Assembly: GCA_958450365.1 (NCBI GenBank)
Contig: CAUEEP010000191.1
Location: 1 to 64,000 of the forward strand
DNA from: Mesorhabditis belari
Lineage: Eukaryota; Nematoda; Chromadorea; Rhabditida; Rhabditidae
DNA: 64,000 bases
Direction of reading: 5' to 3'
The notes below the pieces were generated by a model, which was not told the DNA's origin, did no database searches, and saw nothing but the letters and a program-made list of their open reading frames with translations. The number at the start of each line of letters is the position of its first letter. Position 1 is the stretch's first letter. Made by a program: the position numbers and the translations under genes. Positions 12,201 to 22,730 of this stretch are shown piece by piece.

Positions 12201-15200
12201 ACGAGGGTAAGGCACGCTTTTGCACTCGATTGGCATCTAAAAACTTTTTCAAATTTAAAAATGAATTCAATCACTTACTGCAAAATGAGCATAGATCATT
12301 GCCAGATTGTTGTCGGTGCCACCCGGATGGTGTTGTCGATGAAGCATTCCGTTGCTCATGTATTTTAGATCATCTGATGAAAGAGCATTAGCCAATGTGT
12401 ACCTTGAAAACGATTTGTATTTAGAAAAACAAAAACAAACAATTTCTCGCTAAAACAAATTAAAATCGAGTGCTTAGGCTTAGTTAAAGTTAAAGAAATA
12501 GCTTGAAATCAGCTCACCCGCTCGGAAGACTCTGCACTCCGTATTCGCTGGCACAACGAGGCGTCCTAAATCGATTAAATAGTTATTTATCTGTATTATT
12601 TAGTAAGCAATTAAAGTATTTCAGTTATAATCCTATTTAGGTACGGTTTAAAGCAACTGACGCGTAAGCGACGCGACGCGCTTTCCAAAGCCTGGATGCG
12701 CCACCGTACCCCGCACAAAATCCCCATTTGCCATTCTTTTCATTTCATTCATTTTCCGGGGGCTACCAAAATCAGCGCCGAATTTTTCGCAATACTGTCA
12801 TAAGTTTGCATGTTTTTTATGCCTTTGCTCTTGTTTTTGCTCCTGTTTTATTTTTTACACTTACAACAGGTCTAGAAGTAACTGTTACGCAAAAAAGCAC
12901 AACGATTTGCCATTATTTAGCGCTTTTTGATGAAATTATTAACTTTTTCACTCAAATCCTTGTTTTTTATGCTTTTGCTCTTGTTTTTGCTCCTGTTTTA
13001 TGTTTTGCACATAGAACAGGTCTAAAAGTAGCTATTCCGCAAAAAAGCACAAAGATTTGCCATTATTATAATTTATTATTATTAACATTTTGAGTTCTCA
13101 CTCAAATCATTGTTTTTTCCTTCATTGGAATGGAATGGGAGATGGAATCGGAAACTTCGCCCAGCTTTTATGCCGAGTTCCGCTAAGTTTTCTCCCCCCT
13201 TCGTCAAATCTATTATGTTTTTGTAGCGCGTTTTTAAAGTACTCGTTCGTTCCCTCCTTTTATATTGTTTGCCCATAGTTTGTTGTTTAAAATTCTAAAA
13301 TGGTTTTGTTTCGTTTCTCTCGGCTCCCTTTTACTCCATTGTCTTTAGATCTTCGTCGCATAAATTTAGCTCAACCAATTCTCTTTCACGTACAAAATCT
13401 ACTAAATCAAATCCTCTTGGATTTTTTTCCTCTTGGATTTTGTGTACTAACTAACCAATAGCTAGCATCACTCCATAAATCGATGAATTCGTCGTAGAAA
13501 TGAACGTCACCGTAGTTTTGTGACAAAGGATCATTTGAGATGCCGCCTTCTCTGAACATCTTCTTTGAAAGAAACATTGCCAATTTTGAAACAAATCAAG
13601 ATTTATCAGAACACCTACTCGATACTCTTGACTCCATCACTCGGACTTGACATCACAAATGGACGTCCCGGATCGAGTTGAGTGACCAATGTCTCGGCGG
13701 TGTCTTTGTAGAGACGAAGGTACTCGGCTTTGACCGTCTCTGCAAATTTTGATTACATTTTAATTATAAAGACTTTAATTAAAGCTTATCACCGACCCTT
13801 CGATCCTCCAGTGAACAGACCAGCCCACAGAAACATCTCATTCTCGTTATTCCCAGCCCATAGCAGCAGCGATGGATGGAATTTCAATCGATTCACCTGA
13901 ACAACGTGTTTGGCTTTAGAAAATGGATACAAACATTGTAGGTTAACTCTTGTTTGACAGAATCGAGAAACTCTGCATGAGCCGGGTATTGAGAACAGGC
14001 AAACATCAGATCTTGCCAAATCAGGATACCGTATTCGTCGGCCAGACTGTAAAGGGCTCGGTAGTTGGATAGTTGGTTAAACTTATCAATCATTTTTTTA
14101 ATTTCGCTTTCAATCAAAAAATGCACCTGTAAAGCAAATCGTTCTCATATCTGCCACCACCCCAGACTCGCATCGAGTTTATCCCTAAACTTTAGTGTAC
14201 TTGAGTTATTTGGTTGAAGTTATTTAGTTAAAGTTATTTAGTTAAAGTTATTTCTTCGTATCAGATTTACTTTAATGACATTATTAAATAAAAACTTTGT
14301 TTTTCTAAACCATCTCCAACCCTTACCAACGCTTTTGATTGAATCAAGCAAGAAACGATATCTCCTCTCATTTGATGGTTGTCCAGGGAATGCAGAAACC
14401 GGGATCCAGTTTGTTCCTAGAAAAAGGATATACTATCATTCTAATAAAAGACGCATCTAGAATTCAATTTTTCGTTTGAGTTTTAGATGCGTCTTTTATT
14501 ATTTTCATTAATTTGTGCTTAGATACGAAAGTATTAGGGTAGTGGGAATGAAACACATATCTTTCCAAAAATAAAAAGATTGCAAGACTCAGCCATTAAG
14601 TGTTGTATACGGTTCGAAAGCCCTGAATCTCCTCTACAAAATAGTGCAAAAAGATTTTGAATTGAATTGATTATTGAAAACTTTGGTGACTTTTGAGTTG
14701 AAAGATAAAAAATGGCGATTTTCTGGAAAATTTGTTTCAAAAATGATCATTCTCGGGTTTTCCCCGGGAATGACCATTTTTGTAATAGAATATAGAAATT
14801 AGAATACGTTAGAATACCGTCAAGTAAAGTTATTCCAAAATAACATAAAAGAAAGGAACTTCTTTTGTTTGTCTTCTAGAGCTAAATCCTTGTTTTTCGA
14901 AAAATCCCGATTTTCGGCCAAAAACAGCTACTTTCAACTTTGAATTCTATTGGTTTTATATTAGAGGGAATAGAATAAATATAATAGAATAAAGAATATA
15001 ATATAATAAATATAATAGAATCGAATAAATATAATATAATATAATAGAATAAAGAATAAATACAATTAAATAAATTAAAAATATTGATACCTTTGAGAAA
15101 TATGGGAACACCGTTGACTTTGAAGTAAAAGTTTCGACCAAGTGCCGGTATTTTCGGGTTAACATAGTCTTGAACGAGTTCGACAGATCGGAAACCGACA

Positions 15201-17404
15201 CGGATTTTCGTCATCGAGTTGGCAACTATAAGATTGAGCTTTTAATGAGCTTTTAAAAACTGTTCACATTCATTATGCAACTTTCAACTAACCCCCAGCC
15301 AGACTGCCAGTCAGCGTGTACAGATTTTGATCGCCATGTCCATTTGGCCACCACAGATTCACCGTCGATTTTGAAACGTTCACTTCAATGACAGCCTAAA
15401 TTTTTATTAATGAACAAAATGCTAATTAGAGCAACAATAAAATTTTCAGAAAACCCACAGTGCCAAGGCTTGCATCAGTGGCTCGAATGAGTCCAAGCGA
15501 ATCAACTAAAAGATTGAATCGAGTGCCAGCGATGGAGTTTCTGATCGTTGCCTCAGCTCTCAAGAGAAATGTTTGATCTAAAGAATTTACAGTTTATACC
15601 ATTTTATTAAAAAGCATTAATATTAAAAACCATTAATTGGGTTCACAGTAGCTGTCAACATCGTGATTTTTGGTGCATTGGTGAGAATTAAACGAGCAGG
15701 CTGCCAAATGCCAATTGTTGGAAAGGCTGGGCCCCAATCCCAGCTGAATGACGATTGGATTTTTCTAAAAATGTGATCTAAGCTTGAAGAATAGAGATTC
15801 TATCAAAATTCAGAATTCTATCAAAAAAAAGATTAAACAACTTTACCGGATCATATTTGCATGACATTCACCTTGAGCGATATCACCTGGGCACTCGGGA
15901 GCGATCACGTGCGAGTAGTTAGCCTAAAATTATCAACTTTTCTAAATATTACCCAATGACTTACTTTAAAAGAATCAGCTTCAGCTTTAGCAGCAAGCAC
16001 AGATGAGGTGAAATCAATTCGCAATATATTAGAGCCTAATCGAATTTAAAAAAGGTATTCGCATAAAGATCTACCTTGTATCACAAAATTCGTCACATCA
16101 ATTGCATATTGAAGGAATTGATTTTTCGTCGATGCTACGAGTTTATCGTTCACATAAACTTTAGCGATTGTATCAAGACCGTCGAACTCGAGAATGGCTT
16201 TTTCCTGAAAACTATTGGGTTAGTGAATTGAAAACTGCCGGCTATTGTCATATGTGACAGTTCGAGCACTTTCTTCAAAAGAAACCCATTTTGGTGTCAA
16301 TGGAAAAGTTGTAGGGAATCAAAAATAAAGCTTATATCCAAATTTTCAGAACGATTCAAAAACTGGTTTTCAAGAAATGCGAAATTTACGAATTTTCACA
16401 AGTGAAATGGCGGAAAAGGAGGGGGGTTACGGTATCTGTCTGTCTTTCTGTCTGTCTTTCTGTCTGCCTTACTGTACGGGCATTTTTTCAGCCGTATTTT
16501 GACCAATATTTCATTTTCCATGAATATTATATTTTAAGTTGTTTTTGGTGTCATTCGATGCGTAATTTCATTCTGCATCAAATGATCGTTAAAATAGTCA
16601 ATATATTGGGTTGGTGAATTGAAAACTGCCGGCTATTCTCATATGTGACAGTTTGAGCACTTTCTTCAAAAGAAACCCATTTTGGTGTGAATGAAAAAGT
16701 TGTAGAGAATCAAAAATGAAGCTTATATCCAAATTTTCAGAACGATTCAAAAACTGGTTTTCAAGAAATGCGAAATTTACGAATTTTCACAAAACTTGCA
16801 TTTTAAGCGAAACTACTAAGTGTATCTTTTTGGAAATTGGGCTATAAGCCTAATTTTGGATTCTCTACAACTTTTCTATTGACACCAAAATGGGTTTCTT
16901 TTGAAGAAAGTGCTCAAACTGGGACATCTCCACTCCTCCGTTTTTGAGTCTCACACTTGTCTCACACACAAACCAAAATCCTACTACGAAAGAGGAATCC
17001 GCAAATTGCCGGTAAAATGGGCAGAAGTCGTCAATAATAATGAAAATTATTTCGAATGAATTCATGGTTTTATGTTGAATAAATTTTAGTTCAAAGTCCG
17101 GCAGTTTTCAATTCACCAACCCAATATTTATGTGCTAGATAGTCAAAAGTACCTTTACTAAATATCTTCAAATTCCCACCGGTTTAGCATCAAGTGAAAC
17201 GATTCTCTTGTATGTCCAGTTCATGTATGAAACCCATCGAGTATCAGTGTCACCTTGTCCATAAAGTGGATCGTCGATCACTTTGGCTCTTTGGAGATCC
17301 ATGTAGATGTCGCCTAAATTTTGATTTTCTTTGAAAAAACAAAAAAACTAACCAAAAAGTGAGCAACAGAATATAGAAAGGCTGAGCAGAGCACTCTTGG
17401 TCAT
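9291..17404 (-). CDS. MANBA: Beta-mannosidase (GH2), 25 exons
   Basis: Lysosomal exo-hydrolase removing beta-linked mannose from N-glycan fragments. Exons (descending) 17404-17353, 17313-17180, 16204-16075, 16035-15965, 15923-15847, 15764-15631, 15577-15459, 15395-15293, 15225-15091, 14416-14327, 14184-14127, 14046-13935, 13896-13797, 13739-13619, 13551-13456, 12565-12518, 12402-12279, 12236-12085, 12036-11923, 11881-11824, 11647-11543, 11506-11433, 11389-11278, 9648-9469 and 9386-9291 keep frame throughout and give about 864 residues, close to human MANBA. It starts with a signal peptide ([18 protein letters not shown]). Landmarks in order: [69 protein letters not shown] (acid/base Glu region), [16 protein letters not shown] (nucleophile Glu), [11 protein letters not shown] and [10 protein letters not shown] near the C-terminus. 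Active-site motifs are intact, so the gene looks functional. Introns contain a Tc1/mariner element, a tRNA-like sequence, minisatellites and a TIR element. Confidence 0.93.
9851..10801 (-). mobile_element. Tc1/mariner DD37D (maT-like) element, 951 bp
   Basis: Inverted ends CAGGGTGCGGCCAAAATATC with TA on both sides. The encoded transposase C-terminal half is on the minus strand. The N-terminal DNA-binding half is absent, so it is internally deleted. Confidence 0.85.
9973..10644 (-). CDS. maT-like transposase, catalytic half
   Basis: 223 residues with the motifs [20 protein letters not shown] and [14 protein letters not shown] count 37 residues between the second and third catalytic Asp, which is the DD37D (maT) arrangement rather than Tc1 DD34E or mariner DD34D. 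It ends [14 protein letters not shown]. All three acidic residues are present, but the helix-turn-helix domain normally upstream is lost, so activity in trans is unlikely. Confidence 0.85.
   Translation of the reverse strand: MKQRLKKCKVLLRRLKGGTHRRVLWSDEAPFAIEQEFNKENNRILTKDVATANSQGRIVQKSAHPKSLMVWAGVTADGKTPLVFVQPGVKIDQNYYEKEILMRHMKPWADNHFSGAPWIFQQDSAPAHRAKKTMEWFAKQNVDFITPEEWPANSPDINPMDFAIWGILKAKVSSAPHANLDDLKATLIKEWAKIPVETLRAAVDDMPKRLRACMKEKGGNFEI
11139..11213 (+). tRNA. tRNA-derived pseudogene or SINE head
   Basis: An A-box-like segment TTCAGTGGTTAGAGCA and a T-arm-like segment GAGAGTTCAACCTCTC are spaced as in a tRNA. The acceptor stem and anticodon arm do not pair cleanly. It lies in a beta-mannosidase intron, so I read it as a relic. 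Confidence 0.4.
11680..11818. repeat. 16-bp minisatellite (AAGCTACTTTAAAGAC)n
   Basis: About eight degenerate copies fill the beta-mannosidase intron between 11648 and 11823 and begin right beside the exon donor. Confidence 0.9.
12566..13455. repeat. Long intron with a 150-bp tandem duplication
   Basis: This is beta-mannosidase intron 15. About 12806-12955 and 12956-13110 are two similar copies (shared TTTTTGCTCCTGTTTTAT and CGCAAAAAAGCACAA). A GC-richer inverted segment bounded by GGTACGG and CCGTACC lies at 12641-12707. No exon seen. Confidence 0.65.
14442..14503. repeat. Hairpin AATAAAAGACGCATCTA
   Basis: A perfect 17-bp inverted pair with a spacer of about 25 bases lies just upstream (transcript sense) of beta-mannosidase exon 10. 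Confidence 0.7.
14960..15075. repeat. AT-rich low-complexity (TAAATATAATAGAA)n
   Basis: Degenerate A/T repeats within beta-mannosidase intron 9. They form open frames of Ile/Leu/Tyr that are not genes. Confidence 0.85.
16215..17124. mobile_element. TIR element (TTGGGTTGGTGAATTGAAAA ends)
   Basis: Inverted ends with TA on both sides (16213-16214, 17125-17126). A second, direct copy of the left end starts at 16606, and a short TGTCTGTCTTTC microsatellite lies before it. A right-truncated relative with the same internal double end lies at 32726-33362. Non-coding. It fills beta-mannosidase intron 2. Confidence 0.85.
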
Positions 17405-17578
17405 TTGAGAAGATTTCTTTCTGAAAAGTTATTTCCTTTCATTGACCAGCATCGTCACTCCACAAAATAATGATCATTGACTGCAAGAGTTATGCTTAAG
17501 TTAAGAATTTGAAGTCCTGTTATGGCATTAGGTAGTTTAGGTTAAGGTTTCAATGGGATTTGTTTCTGTATTGTGATT

Positions 17579-18226
17579 GATTGGTTGGATTGGTTGGATT
17601 GGTTGGATTGGTTGGATTGGTTGGATTGGTTGGATTGGTTGGATTGGTTGGGTTGGTTGGGTTGGTTGGGTTGGTTGGGTTCGTTGGATTGGTTGGGTTG
17701 GTTGGGTTGGTTGGGTTGGTTGGGTTGGTTGGGTTGGTTGGGTTGGTTGGGTTGGTTGGGTTGGTTGGGTTGGTTGGGTTGGTTGGGTTGGTTGGGTTGG
17801 TTGGGTTGGTTGGGTTGGTTGGGTTGGTTGGGTTGGTTGGGTTGGTTGGGTTGGTTGGGTTGGTTGGGTTGGTTGGGTTGGTTGGGTTGGTTGGGTTGGT
17901 TGGGTTGGTTGGGTTGGTTGGGTTGGTTGGGTTGGTTGGGTTGGTTGGGTTGGTTGGGTTGGTTGGGTTGGTTGGGTTGGTTGGGTTGGTTGGGTTGGTT
18001 GGGTTGGTTGGGTTGGTTGGGTTGGTTGGGTTGGTTGGGTTGGTTGGGTTGGTTGGGTTGGTTGGGTTGGTTGGGTTGGTTGGGTTGGTTGGGTTGGTTG
18101 GGTTGGTTGGGTTGGTTGGATTGGTTGGATTGGTTGGATTGGTTGGGTTGGTTGGGTTGGTTGGGTTGGTTGGGTTGGTTGGGTTGGTTGGGTTGGTTGG
18201 GTTGGTTGGGTTGGTTGGGTTGGTTG
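17579..18226 (+). repeat. 9-bp satellite (TGGTTGGGT)72
   Basis: About 72 head-to-tail copies over 648 bp. A few units at the start and near 18120 read GGAT instead of GGGT. The G-rich strand has four or more short G-runs in any 20 bases, so G-quadruplex formation is likely by known rules. Several frames on both strands are open because 9 is a multiple of 3; these Trp-Leu-Gly or Thr-Gln-Pro frames are not genes. Confidence 0.97.
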
Positions 18227-18240
18227 AATAAACCAGTATA

Positions 18241-18861
18241 CAGGGTGCGGCAAAAGTTCTGAAACTTTTTTCAAACGACTGTATAAAATTTCAAAAACAT
18301 TATTTGGCTCACTTTTTGTTTTTTAACATTTGTTCCTTATTTTTTAACATTCCTTATTTTTAACAAGAAACAACGTTTTCGTTTAGGTTCGCTTTCAATA
18401 TGGATGCTAAAAAGTAAGGCGCACTGTGATACTTGAGTTGCACAAAGCCGGAAAGATACCGGAAAGATTGTTCGAGTCACCGGATATCTGAAATCAGCGA
18501 ATAGCCCCGATTTGAACCCCCTGGACTTCTCCATTTGGTCGATCTTGGAAGACAAGATCTCTGGCCAGAGATTTCACTCCGTGGATTCTTTGAAGGCCAC
18601 TTTGAAGAGGGCCTGGGCTGAAATCACTGTTCAGCAATGCGCGACCATTGTCGGCAACTTCCGCAAGCGATTGAAGAAGTGCATCGAGGCCAAGGGTGGA
18701 GATTTTGAACAATTTTTATGATTTTTTGTTAGTTTTGTCTTCAATAAACAATTTGTTATCGTTTTTTTGATTCATATTGCCAAAGTTTGCAACTTTTAGA
18801 ACTATTTCTCTATTTTGACAACTATTTCTCTTAGAAAAAGTGTCAGAACTCTTGCCGCACC
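18241..18861 (+). mobile_element. maT-like element remnant
   Basis: The left end CAGGGTGCGGCAAAAGTTCT and the right end inverted TGGTGCGGCAAGAGTTCTGA are imperfect. It is internally deleted, keeps only the last part of a transposase, and begins 14 bp after the satellite ends. Confidence 0.8.
18500..18721 (+). pseudogene. maT-like transposase C-terminal fragment
   Basis: Reads NSPDLNPLDFSIWSILED and ends KCIEAKGGDFEQFL, matching the tail of the 9973-10644 transposase. The first two catalytic Asp and the DNA-binding part are missing. Confidence 0.85.
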
Positions 18862-19363
18862 ATTACTTAAAAAGATTATATGAAACTTGTAATCAAAAAG
18901 TTTAAAATAAACAAAAAGATCGAAAAAACTTAATAAATACCGACTTAATAGAGAAAAAGACCGAAAATGAGGGTTAATGGTTCATTTGAAACCGATAAAT
19001 GAACAAACTTCAAAAGAAGCAGTGATCATTGTTTTATTTGAGATAAAGTAGTGCCCCGTTATCTTGTTGAATCGCTTTCTGAACTCAATAAAAAGAAAAT
19101 GGAATCAGTGTGATTTATTGTGTTCAAAGGTGAAAGATAGCTCCAATTTTCTGCAAAAAAAAAATTGATATAGACTCCAATGAAAATATTCGAAAACTGT
19201 TGGCTTGTTTCTAATGACTCAAAATTGACTCTAGAATCATTAAATTGTCGTTAAAGTCCAAAAATAGATACGATTTAGATGTTGGATGTTTTATTGTGTC
19301 CTGTTGGATGTCCTAAAGTACGCTGTGGGGTTACGGAAGCGTATGGGCGCATGAGTCATGACT
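18862..19363. other. AT-rich intergenic, nothing recognised
   Basis: No exon, inverted repeat or tandem repeat that I can support. Confidence 0.4.
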
Positions 19364-20042
19364 AGAGTGTGCTCCTTGTTGACAGACAATTTGTCAGACA
19401 AAATTGCATTGACACTTTTTTGTCGAAATCCGAAAAACTCCGGAGAGGATGCCTGAGAAACGGCAACCACATCTAAGGAAGGCAGCAGGCGCGCAAATTA
19501 CCCACTCTCAATTCGAGGAGGTAGTGACAACAACTAACGAGACTTTCGATGACTGCTCCCTTTGGGAACAGTCATCGAAATGGGTACAATTTAAACCCTT
19601 TAACGAGGATCAATGAGAGGGCAAGTCTGATGCCAGCAGCCGCGGTAATTCCAGCTCTCAAAGTGTATGTCATTATTGCTGCGGTTAAAAAGCTCGTAGT
19701 TGGATCTGAGCCTTTGGATACGGTTCACCTCTGTGTGATACTGGATCCGGGGTTAAATTCGTCGGTTCTCCGGCGAGAGTTACTCTGAATAAATCCGTTT
19801 TTTGATCCGAAAAACTTCCGACAACGCGTTTTCTAAAAGATGCGCTTTTTAAGCATAGCTATAAAAAGCAGCAAAGCTATAAAAGCTCAATTTTCTTAAA
19901 GAGTAGTAGAAGAAAAAGCGCAAGACATTTAATGTACATTTGCATTTTAAAAAGTTTGCTTATGCAAAGCATAGGGTTACGGTAGCTTATATTTGGCGCG
20001 CGCTTTTTTAGAAAACGCGTTGTCTGCAAGGAGCACACTCTA
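19364..20042. mobile_element. Short-TIR element carrying 18S rRNA sequence
   Basis: The ends AGAGTGTGCTCCTTG and CAAGGAGCACACTCT are inverted, with TTGTCTG-like extensions inside. CATGACT occurs close to both outer sides and could be a target duplication. The cargo is mostly an 18S fragment. Confidence 0.6.
19441..19795 (+). rRNA. 18S rRNA fragment (pseudogene)
   Basis: Contains hallmark small-subunit motifs: GCCTGAGAAACGGCAACCAC, AAGGAAGGCAGCAGGCGCGC, CCAGCAGCCGCGGTAATTCC and AAAAAGCTCGTAGTTGGAT. It covers roughly the 5' central region only and has substitutions, including an altered segment around 19550-19580. It is embedded between inverted repeats instead of a normal rDNA unit, so it is not a functional gene. 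Confidence 0.93.
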
Positions 20043-20074
20043 TGCATGACTAACGTCGCAATGTCGCGCTAACT

Positions 20075-20524
20075 TAACAGAGGCAATAGGTGATGAGGAT
20101 AACGTGGAGAAAATCCGCAAAGAGAAAGTCGGAGTATTGACTATGACATGGTGCACATTTTGGGAATGACAAGGTGCACATTTTGGGAATGTTGAGTGCC
20201 AAGTTAGATGGTAAAAAGCTCAAGCCATATGTTCTTCCAAGGAAACGCGTGAATCCGAAGATCACCTCATCCAAGCCACCTCATCCAAGCCTTATCCGAA
20301 GATCGCCTCATCCAATGCTTTAAGCCAAAAGAGCTTTCCAATAGGTTGCTTAGTAGTTTTGTTGATATTTATTTGTTTCTGTTTTTAGAACTTGTAAAAT
20401 TGAAGGATCAAGAAATCGCCTCAAGCTCGTTTGGATCAAGAAATCGTTGAATTGTTGCAAGGATTGGATAGTGCCGATGCTCTAGCTGAAGATGCAGACG
20501 AGGAAAGTGATGACTTATCTTGAT
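20075..20524 (+). pseudogene. Fragment of an unrecognised conserved gene
   Basis: After an acceptor-like CTTAACAG the frames read EAIGDEDNVEKIRKEKVGV and then, one base out of frame, DYDMVHILGM, LSAKLDGKKLKPYVLPRKR. A later piece reads LDQEIVELLQGLDSADALAE and an acidic tail ending DEESDDLS and a stop. A 23-bp direct duplication (around GGTGCACATTTTGGGAAT) and the frame loss break the first part. It looks like remains of a real protein I cannot name. Confidence 0.5.
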
Positions 20525-20637
20525 GAGTGAATCTTTTCGATTTTCGTATTCCGTTAGATTTTATGGGCTAAATTATAACGTTTTGATTTGTTAAAATTGA
20601 TTTATTTAAGTCATTCGAGTGAAAAATAGAATGACAG

Positions 20638-20735
20638 CCTCTAATAGAAGACGGATAATTTTCTAATAGATGATTTTTTAATAGATAATTTTCTAATAGA
20701 TAATTTTGCTAATAGATAATTTCCAATACACCCTA
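20638..20735. repeat. 15-bp tandem repeat (CTAATAGATAATTTT)n
   Basis: About five degenerate copies. The flanking 20.5-20.8 kb is otherwise featureless. Confidence 0.8.
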
Positions 20736-20850
20736 GGGGGTATTGAAAAATAGAATGAAATGTCTTTCTAATACAGCTCATATCATTTTCCGTTTAGGGT
20801 AGATGTCTCCACAAGACACTAGGCTTGCTAGTGAATGACCGGTCGAACCA

Positions 20851-20945
20851 CGTTCACTGTATCGAGGTTCAATTAAGAGCTCAAGGGATCTCAAAACCCG
20901 ATTGAGTACAGGACTCTGTATAAACGTCTACTAACATGGTTCGAT
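20851..20945 (+). repeat. Dispersed repeat, copy 1 (copy 2 at 21629-21725)
   Basis: Both copies share CGTTCACTGTATCGAGGTTC and CTCAAAACCCGATTGA, then a CTGTATAAA..TCTACTAACA tail. The order and spacing are preserved with small indels. Function unknown: a non-coding RNA or a transposon relic. Confidence 0.6.
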
Positions 20946-21055
20946 GCTTTTGTATTATCTGCGGAATCTCAGAAAACAATTAACTACGGGGAATCTTTTC
21001 CGTTCATTTTTCCCTTGACTTTGCTTTTACGGGATAGGCTGCTTTGCGCCAATTT

Positions 21056-21222
21056 TTTTTTGCGCAACTAGATCTTTTGCGCAACTCGCCATAACTTTCT
21101 TCTAAGTCGACCAATCTTTATGATTTTGGTGTCATTTTGTTACACTTCTTGAGATCTACAAAATGAAACCAAAACCATAAAGATTGGTTCACTTAGGAAA
21201 AAGTTATGGTGAGTTGCGCAAG
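21056..21222. mobile_element. Foldback element (GCGCAACTCRCCATAACTTT)
   Basis: Arms of about 70 bp around CCAATCTTTATGATTTTGGT are inverted about a centre near 21140. A second, partly truncated copy lies at 27455-27590. Confidence 0.8.
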
Positions 21223-21846
21223 TAGAATTTTTTTCTTCTATTTTTTTCTTCATTTCTATTCATTTCATTTCATTTTACTTGCGTTTTTCTGATGCGGTCG
21301 CGTTTGTTTTTGCAGGAAACAAAGAGGATAAAGCTAAGTTACATTTTTAACAGCATTTTCTGTGGCGGAAGCTTTGTTTGTAGAGTTTTTTAGACACACT
21401 TTTTTCCGGAAGGTCTGCTCCACGAATTTGATGCCAACTTAAGTTAAGTGGTTTTTATCATTTTCTATAGCGAAAGCTTTGCTTTTGTGACTTTTTAGTC
21501 GCGCTATCGCTATATTTATACATGCAAATTAGGAGGAGTACGGTAGTTTTACCACGCTTTAAAGCGCCAACCCAGGATTTTTTTTTGTCGGAAAAAGGTC
21601 GCAAGTTGCAAATACGGTCGACCCTCGTTCACTGTATCGAGGTTCAATTAAGAGCATTTCAAGCTCAAAGGATCTCAAAACCCGATTGACTATCTAGGAC
21701 GCTGTATAAAAATCTACTAACAAGATTTGTCTGTGATTACAATCAGAACATGTTTGTTTCTCTTTTGTGGTGTAAAAAGGTTCAACTGTAACATATGAGA
21801 TGTTATCCGATAATCCCTTTTACTTGCATGTTTAATCGACTAGACC

Positions 21847-22424
21847 ATATTCCTGGAAGGAACATATTGGAATCATATTGAAATCATATTGGAACCATAT
21901 TCCTGGAAGGAACATATTTGAACCATATTGGAACCGTATTGGAACCATATTGGAACCGTATTCCTGGAAGGAACATATTGGAACCTTATTGGAATCATAT
22001 TGGAACCATATTGGAACCATATTCCTGGAAGGAACATATTGGGACCTTATTGGAATCATATTGGAACCATATTCCTGGAAGGAACATATTTGAACCTTAT
22101 TGGAACCATATTGTAACCATATTGGAACCATATTCCTGGAAGGAACATATTTGAACCTTATTGGAACCATATTGGAACCATATTGGAACCATATTGGAAC
22201 CATATTGGAACCGTATTCCTGGAAGGAACATATTGGAACCTTATTGGAACCATATTGGAACCGTATTCCTGGAAGGAACATATTGGAACCTTATTGGAAT
22301 CATATTGGAACCATATTGGAACCATATTCCTGGAAGGAACATATTTGAACCATATTGGAACCATATTGGAATCGTATTCCTGTAAGGAACATATTTGAAC
22401 CATATTGGAACCATATTGGAACCA
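21847..22424. repeat. Higher-order minisatellite (CATATTGGAAC / ATTCCTGGAAGGAA)
   Basis: An 11-bp unit CATATTGGAAC alternates with the 14-bp spacer ATTCCTGGAAGGAA in irregular order for 578 bp, ending about 300 bp before the BPI-like gene. Open frames in it are repeat artefacts. Confidence 0.95.
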
Positions 22425-22730
22425 GCTAAATTAAAGAAAAGTAATTCTTGCTTTTCTAACAATTTCCTAGTAAAAACTCTTAATCTTTATTGACTTACAA
22501 CTTCTGAAATAAACACTTTTTTAAAAGAAAAATTGAAAAGAATCAAATTCTCTTGCTAAAGAAATTTGTGAAAGTGAATCAACAAATTTAAGAGCATTTT
22601 CGTAAAGTTAATCAAGAAAAAGTCAAAGGGCTTATCAGTTTATGAAAAGCTCATTATTTTTCTCTCAAAATAACTAAACATTTTTGTTTTCTTGCGAGGA
22701 AATTTGAAAAACCAAAACCAACTTTAACAA

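Noticed and set aside
14882..15201. Ile/Tyr/Leu-rich frames near 15 kb as membrane proteins
   Set aside because: They extend beta-mannosidase exon 9 into the AT-rich repeat of its intron.
17537..18274. Long open frames of Trp-Leu-Gly, Gly-Leu-Val or Thr-Gln-Pro repeats on both strands
   Set aside because: They are the direct result of a 9-bp satellite with no stop codon in several frames. There is no start context, splice structure or non-repeat sequence.
20851..21725. Spliced-leader RNA genes
   Set aside because: No leader-donor-Sm site arrangement that I can recognise.
21832..22462. Overlapping frames rich in Tyr, Pro, Gly and Ile on both strands
   Set aside because: Artefacts of the CATATTGGAAC minisatellite.
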